Shown: one piece after another, positions 4,928 through 8,878 of the stretch | Layout: each line of letters opens with the position of its first letter | Numbering within the stretch: the stretch's first letter is position 1 | The notes under the pieces: model-generated | Seen by the model: the letters and a program-made list of their open reading frames with translations, nothing else | Databases searched by the model: none | Told to the model about the DNA's origin: nothing | From: Candidatus Zixiibacteriota bacterium | GTDB lineage: Bacteria > Zixibacteria > MSB-5A5 > CAIYYT01 | Assembly (NCBI GenBank): GCA_026397575.1 | Contig: JAPLUP010000567.1 | Location: 1-8,878 of the forward strand | Direction: 5' to 3' | DNA: 8,878 bases | Translations under genes and position numbers: made by a program

Positions 4928-6394
4928 GTGAGCGAGAACATAGCCGATCAGCATCAAGTAAGGATACAGAAATTGCAGAGCCTGCGCGAAAGTGGCATCG
5001 AGCCTTTCGCCTATCGTTTTGACAAAACGCACAACACTCGCCAACTGCTTGACAACTTCGATACGCTCATGGCCTCCGGCGAGACAATCAGCATTGCCGG
5101 TCGGTTGATGACTATTCGCGTAATGGGCAAATCTGTCTTCGCACACTTGCAAGATGAATGGGGGCAGATTCAAATCTATGTCAAGAAGGACAATGTCTCC
5201 GAGGACGACTTCAAGCTGTTCGACAAGGCCGACATCGGTGACATCTTCGGCTTTTCCGGAACTCTCTTTGTAACGCACAAAGGGGAACGTAGCATCAAGG
5301 TCGGGAACCTGTTGCTTCTGGCGAAAAGCCTGCGACCGCTGCCGGAAAAGTGGCACGGTCTACAAGACAAGGAAATCCGCTACCGGCGGCGCTACCTCGA
5401 CCTGATTGCCAATCCCGAGGTCAAAGACGTCTTCCGCAAACGGAGTCAGATGGTCCGTGCAATTCGTGACTTCCTCGACGGTGAAGGCTTCCTCGAAGTT
5501 GAGACGCCGGTTTTGCAGCCGATCTATGGTGGCGCTGCCGCCAAACCGTTTACGACGCATCACAACAAGCTTGACATGCAGCTGTATCTGCGGGTCGCTG
5601 ACGAACTCTACCTCAAGCGATTGATTGTCGGCGGTTTTGAGAAAGTCTGGGAGTTCTGCAAGGATTTCCGCAACGAAGGTATGGACCGCAATCATAATCC
5701 CGAATTCACAATGGTGGAACTATACTGGGCCTATGCGGACTACCATGATATAATGGATCTTTACCGACGCATGCTGCTCTCCGTTACGGATCGGGTTCTG
5801 GGCACGACTACGATTTCGTTCAACGAGCGCTCCATCGAGTTGGGGGGCGAATGGAAACAGATTCGCATGCTCGACAGCATCGGCGAGGCCGTCGGAGAGA
5901 ATGTCTCCGAGATGAATGAGCCTGACTTGAAAAAACTCTGCGAACGCATCGGCGTTAATGTCGAGGGCATGGTCGGCAGAGGCAAACTGATTGACGAGTT
6001 GTTCAGCGAACGAGTTGAACCTCATCTGATCCAACCCACGTTTATCACCGACTATCCCTTGGAGTTGTCGCCGCTGGCGAAACCACATCGTTCCATGCCG
6101 GGTCTGACTGAAAGATTCGAAGTGTTTATCGGCGCGATGGAGATGGGCAATGCTTTCAGCGAGTTAAACGATCCGATCGACCAGAAAGAGCGATTCCTCA
6201 AATTGATTGAACTGGCTAAGGCCGGTGACGAGGAAGCTCCCGCGGTTTTGGATGAAGATTACATTTTCTGTCTCGAACACGGTATGCCGCCGACCGGCGG
6301 ACTTGGATTTGGTGTCGACCGGTTGGCGATGTTGCTCCTCGACCAACATTCGATACGCGACGTCATTCTCTTTCCGCAAATGAAACCGGAGTAA
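4928..6394 (+). CDS. lysS: Lysine--tRNA ligase, class II (LysRS)
   Basis: LysRS charges tRNA(Lys) with lysine using ATP in the cytoplasm. At 488 residues it is a complete bacterial class II enzyme. After a short helical N-terminus (RIQKLQSLRESGIEPF), residues about 55-135 form the OB-fold anticodon-binding domain (ISIAGRLMTIRVMGKSVFAHLQDEWGQIQ). The catalytic domain then shows motif 1 (FRKRSQMVRAIRDFLDGEGFLEVETPVL, 169-196), the GGAAAKPF loop (201-208), motif 2 (FCKDFRNEG through HNPEFTMVELYWAYADY, 243-272) and motif 3 (GGLGFGVDRLAMLL, 457-470). The GTG start has a good ribosome-binding site. The stop is only two bases from the next start, and the lolC ribosome-binding site lies inside the end of lysS. 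I see no insertion, frameshift or missing key residue. Confidence 0.97.
   Translation: MSENIADQHQVRIQKLQSLRESGIEPFAYRFDKTHNTRQLLDNFDTLMASGETISIAGRLMTIRVMGKSVFAHLQDEWGQIQIYVKKDNVSEDDFKLFDKADIGDIFGFSGTLFVTHKGERSIKVGNLLLLAKSLRPLPEKWHGLQDKEIRYRRRYLDLIANPEVKDVFRKRSQMVRAIRDFLDGEGFLEVETPVLQPIYGGAAAKPFTTHHNKLDMQLYLRVADELYLKRLIVGGFEKVWEFCKDFRNEGMDRNHNPEFTMVELYWAYADYHDIMDLYRRMLLSVTDRVLGTTTISFNERSIELGGEWKQIRMLDSIGEAVGENVSEMNEPDLKKLCERIGVNVEGMVGRGKLIDELFSERVEPHLIQPTFITDYPLELSPLAKPHRSMPGLTERFEVFIGAMEMGNAFSELNDPIDQKERFLKLIELAKAGDEEAPAVLDEDYIFCLEHGMPPTGGLGFGVDRLAMLLLDQHSIRDVILFPQMKPE
6388..6391 (+). promoter_or_regulatory. Shine-Dalgarno sequence deciding the lolC/E TTG start
   Basis: GGAG at the end of lysS (its G overlaps the codon before the stop region) lies five bases before the TTG at 6397. 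It favours that start over the ATG at 6409, which would remove the conserved FExFIA opening. Confidence 0.65.
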
Positions 6395-6396
6395 CC

Positions 6397-7623
6397 TTGG
6401 GTTTCGAAATGTTCATCGCCGGGCGCTATCTTAGAAGCCGACGGCGTGAAAACTTCATCTCCTTGATTTCCATGATTTCGATCACGGGTGTGGCATTAGG
6501 CGTTATTGCCCTTGACTGCTCCCTGTCGATGATGAATGGATTCGAGACCGAGATTCGTCAGCGCATTGTCGAAACAACCGCACATATCTCGGTTTATACC
6601 TATGCCGGTGAAGGCTTTGTCGACTGGCGCTCGTTGGCTGAGAAGGTTCAGGAAGTGCCGGAGGTAATTGGGGTCGCGCCCGGCATCTACGCCAAGTCGG
6701 TCATCGGCTCAAGTCAGGCCAACGAAGGCGTCTACGTCAAAGGCATCATTCCCGAAGAAGAAGTCAAAGTCTCCCGCCTGCCGGAAAACATCGTGGCGGG
6801 GCAGCTTAATCTCGAAGATCCCAATGACAGTCTTCCCGGGATAGTCATCGGTCGAGAACTGGCATCAACACTCGGTGTAAAGATCAAAGATGAAGTAGTG
6901 CTTGCATCACTAAAGCAGAAGAAACTTTCGATAACCATACAGCCGAAATACAAACGCTTTCGCGTCACCGGCATTTTTGAGACCGGCTTCAATGAATACG
7001 ACGCCACTCTGGTCTATATCGGGATGCCGGTAGCGCAGGATCTTTTCAAGCTCGACAGCTTAGTCACCGACTTGCAGGTAAAAGTGACCGATGTCTACCG
7101 CTCGCGTGAGATTGCCAAGAGGGTTGAGGAACACGTCGGCCAACCCTACTATGCCGTCGATTGGTCGGAGCGACACAAAAACCTGTTTAGCTGGATGACT
7201 CTCGAGAAATACGGCATGGCATTGATACTGGGTCTGATCGTGCTGGTCGCCGCGTTTGGCATCGTCTCCACTCTGGTCATGCTCGTTCTGCAAAAACGTC
7301 AGGAGATCGCGATCCTCAAGTCCATGGGCGCCACACAACAACAGGTGATGAGGATATTTGTGATTCAGGGCACCTTGCTGGGACTTGTGGGCACTGTAGC
7401 CGGAACCTGTATTGGATTTCTCGCCTGTTGGTTGCAGAAGGAATTTCACTTGGTGTCGATACCCAGTGAAATTTACTTCATAAATACGCTGCCGATTGAC
7501 ATGCGAATTCACGAATTTGTCCTGATAGCCGTTTCGAGCGTCCTAATCTCTTTCTTGGCAACGCTTTATCCATCGAGACGGGCGTCTCGGCTGTTTCCTT
7601 CCGACATACTGCGTCATGGTTAA
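6397..7623 (+). CDS. Lipoprotein-releasing ABC transporter permease, LolC/LolE family
   Basis: This is the inner-membrane subunit that extracts mature lipoproteins and hands them to the periplasmic carrier LolA for transfer to the outer membrane. The 408 residues give the standard MacB/FtsX fold. Residues 1-19 are MGFEMFIAGRYLRSRRREN, a helix along the membrane. TM1 is about 20-46 (FISLISMISITGVALGVIAL), followed by the conserved MNGFE (46-50). A periplasmic domain spans about 50-270. TM2 is about 272-298, the coupling segment KRQEIAILKSMGAT is 300-313, TM3 is about 319-345 and TM4 about 373-391, with YPSRRAS at the end. The TTG start is chosen because it restores the family N-terminus and has GGAG upstream. 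It is followed by lolD after 78 bp. Only one such permease is present, so I cannot assign LolC, LolE or the hybrid LolF. Confidence 0.93.
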   Translation: MGFEMFIAGRYLRSRRRENFISLISMISITGVALGVIALDCSLSMMNGFETEIRQRIVETTAHISVYTYAGEGFVDWRSLAEKVQEVPEVIGVAPGIYAKSVIGSSQANEGVYVKGIIPEEEVKVSRLPENIVAGQLNLEDPNDSLPGIVIGRELASTLGVKIKDEVVLASLKQKKLSITIQPKYKRFRVTGIFETGFNEYDATLVYIGMPVAQDLFKLDSLVTDLQVKVTDVYRSREIAKRVEEHVGQPYYAVDWSERHKNLFSWMTLEKYGMALILGLIVLVAAFGIVSTLVMLVLQKRQEIAILKSMGATQQQVMRIFVIQGTLLGLVGTVAGTCIGFLACWLQKEFHLVSIPSEIYFINTLPIDMRIHEFVLIAVSSVLISFLATLYPSRRASRLFPSDILRHG

Positions 7624-7701
7624 CGTTCAGCGTCGTTTGGGGTTAAGGAAAACCGGAATTATGGCGACAAATAACCATAGATAGGACTTGGGTCAGGCAA
7701 A

Positions 7702-8385
7702 TTGGAGAACGTCATCTTAGAAACCAAAGACCTGCAAAAGTGCTTTCCGACAGTCAACGGAGAGTTAAGAGTACTCAAGGGGATCGACCTAACGATTTCG
7801 CGGGGAGAGTTCGTGGCGATTACCGGCGCATCAGGCGTCGGCAAAAGCACGCTCTTGCATCTACTGGGTGGGTTGGACAGACCTACGACGGGAAGCATGA
7901 CGATCGCTGGTGAGCGGATCGATCAACTCGGGGAAATGCAGTTGTCTCAGTATCGGAACAAGAGGTGTGGTTTCGTTTTCCAGTTTCACTATCTTCTTGA
8001 AGAGTTTACCGCGCTGGAAAATGTGATGATGCCCTTACTTGTTCGCGGTGAGAATCGGAACAAATCGGCGGCGGTTGCGTTAAAACTGTTGGACGAAGTT
8101 GGGTTAACGGATCGAGCCAGTCATCGACCGGCCCAGCTTTCCGGCGGAGAGTGTCAGCGCGCGGCAGTAGCGAGAGCGATGGTGGGTGCACCGGAAATCT
8201 TGATCGCCGACGAACCGACAGGTAATCTTGACCACGAGACAGCCCAAACCCTGCACGACCTTCTGGTGCGCCTGAACCGCGAGAAAAATATGACGATTAT
8301 AGTAGCGACACATGATTTATCGCTGGCCCAACGCGCGTCGCGGCAATTTCGGCTATTGAACGGCATACTGGTAGAAAAGAGTTGA
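7702..8385 (+). CDS. lolD: Lipoprotein-releasing system ATP-binding protein LolD
   Basis: LolD is the cytoplasmic ATPase that drives lipoprotein release through the LolC/E permease encoded just upstream. The 227 residues include Walker A GASGVGKS (42-49), the Q-loop with the LolD hallmark FQFHYLLEEFTALENVMMPLL (93-113), the signature LSGGECQR (146-153), Walker B ILIADEP followed by TGNLD (166-177), and the switch histidine in ATHD (H204). The signature has Cys at 151 where Arg or Met is more common; the essential LSGG is intact. The TTG at 7702 is the only sensible start, because an in-frame stop lies 24 bases upstream, but its ribosome-binding site is weak (CAGG, four bases away). The 78-bp gap after the permease gene holds no terminator. 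The mcsA start follows after five bases. Confidence 0.95.
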   Translation: MENVILETKDLQKCFPTVNGELRVLKGIDLTISRGEFVAITGASGVGKSTLLHLLGGLDRPTTGSMTIAGERIDQLGEMQLSQYRNKRCGFVFQFHYLLEEFTALENVMMPLLVRGENRNKSAAVALKLLDEVGLTDRASHRPAQLSGGECQRAAVARAMVGAPEILIADEPTGNLDHETAQTLHDLLVRLNREKNMTIIVATHDLSLAQRASRQFRLLNGILVEKS

Positions 8386-8390
8386 CATCC

Positions 8391-8878
8391 ATGTTGTGCG
8401 AAGAATGTCGGAAACAAGAAGCCACGGTTCACTTTTCGCAGATGGTCAATAATCAGAAAGTGGTTATGAACCTCTGTGGCACTTGCGCCAAGCGACGCGG
8501 TTTCTCAAATCCGCTTAAGAACATACCTTTCCCGCTCTCCGATTTTCTGACCTCCATGGTTAGCGAATCGGCGACCAAGGTTGACGGACGGTTGACGGAA
8601 CTGACCTGTCCGGTCTGCAAGCTGTCTTATGACACTTTCGCTAAGACCGGCCGGTTGGGATGCGGCAACTGTTTCGAAGCCTATCGACAACCGCTGGCCG
8701 ATTTGCTGCGCAAGATACATGGCTCCAACCTGCACCGCGGTAAACGGCTGCGGGGCGGGGCGCTGGTAATGGAGCCGCTTAAGGAAGAGGCGCGACTGAA
8801 AGACGAACTCAAGAAGGCGATTGAAGCGGAAGATTTTGAACGCGCCGCCCAATTGCGCGACCTCGTTAAAGAACTACA
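8391..8878 (+). CDS. mcsA: Protein-arginine kinase activator McsA (3' end outside window)
   Basis: McsA is a zinc-binding protein that activates the protein-arginine kinase McsB, which marks proteins for ClpC-ClpP degradation in Gram-positive bacteria. 162 codons are visible from the ATG, and the frame runs open off the right edge. Four CxxC pairs are intact: C3/C6, C29/C32, C73/C76 and C91/C94, the classic two-zinc-site arrangement starting MLCEECRKQEATVHF. A basic linker follows (HRGKRLRGG, 115-123), then a UVR motif from about 132 onward (EEARLKDELKKAIEAEDFERAAQLRDLVKEL), normally the end of McsA, so little is missing. The start lies five bases after lolD with only a weak AGAG upstream, which suggests coupled translation. 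In the known operons mcsB and clpC follow, so I expect mcsB immediately to the right. A generic UvrB/UvrC-motif protein is the alternative name. Confidence 0.9.
   Translation, partial: MLCEECRKQEATVHFSQMVNNQKVVMNLCGTCAKRRGFSNPLKNIPFPLSDFLTSMVSESATKVDGRLTELTCPVCKLSYDTFAKTGRLGCGNCFEAYRQPLADLLRKIHGSNLHRGKRLRGGALVMEPLKEEARLKDELKKAIEAEDFERAAQLRDLVKEL

Noticed and set aside
7060..7512. A 150-codon minus-strand frame inside the LolC/E gene
   Set aside because: It is antisense to conserved membrane segments of a clear permease, with no start signal or recognisable motif.
7661..7684. A tiny ATG-started frame (MATNNHR) between the permease gene and lolD
   Set aside because: Seven codons, no good ribosome-binding site, and no attenuator-like structure or biased codons. 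Chance is the simplest explanation.
8382..8387. TTGACA just before mcsA as a -35 box
   Set aside because: A matching -10 box would fall inside mcsA after its start codon, and I see no good TATAAT-like box at the right distance.
8505..8852. A 115-codon minus-strand frame at the right edge
   Set aside because: The + strand here encodes McsA with four CxxC pairs and a UVR motif, so the reverse frame is a shadow.

Overview
The window looks like a chromosomal segment of a Gram-negative (double-membraned) bacterium from an uncultivated lineage of the Fibrobacteres-Chlorobi-Bacteroidetes group or a neighbour, with Zixibacteria-like taxa as my best guess. The clues are a Lol lipoprotein-export system (so an outer membrane), an McsA-type arginine-kinase activator (absent from most Proteobacteria), and a secreted SBBP beta-propeller protein ending in paired dockerin-like repeats of the DISDAVYLIAYIFSGGPAP type, which I associate with such genomes. 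The taxonomic call is inference. Base composition is moderate and looks even across the window, with no sign of a recent island.

Layout. (1) Positions 1-479 hold the 3' part of a MacB/LolD-type ABC transporter ATPase gene on the + strand. (2) Positions 502-3447 on the - strand hold one large secreted protein: signal peptide, N-terminal SBBP-associated domain, seven SBBP repeats (probably a seven-bladed propeller), a concanavalin-like domain and two dockerin-like repeats. It is convergent with gene 1 across a 22-bp gap and has its own well-formed sigma70-type promoter. (3) Positions 3448-3840 are a 393-bp divergent intergenic region with that promoter, a 96-bp compound inverted repeat and a possible leaderless promoter for the next gene. 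(4) From 3841 to the right edge, six + strand genes are tightly packed: rsmD, coaD, lysS, a lolC/lolE-type permease gene, lolD and a partial mcsA. They overlap or lie 2-78 bp apart and are probably one transcript.

How the genes work together. The right-hand cluster joins ribosome maturation (RsmD), coenzyme A synthesis (CoaD) and lysine tRNA charging (LysS) with the inner-membrane complex that releases lipoproteins toward the outer membrane (LolC/E plus LolD). It then runs into McsA, the activator of the McsB protein-arginine kinase, so mcsB and perhaps clpC may lie just beyond the right edge. Three of the six starts in this cluster are TTG and one is GTG, mostly with good Shine-Dalgarno sequences.

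I did not find a clear new system. The points most worth a second look are the palindromic element embedded in frame in the secreted-protein gene, the compound inverted repeat between the divergent operons, the possible leaderless rsmD transcript, the propeller-lectin-dockerin architecture, and the lolD-mcsA linkage.
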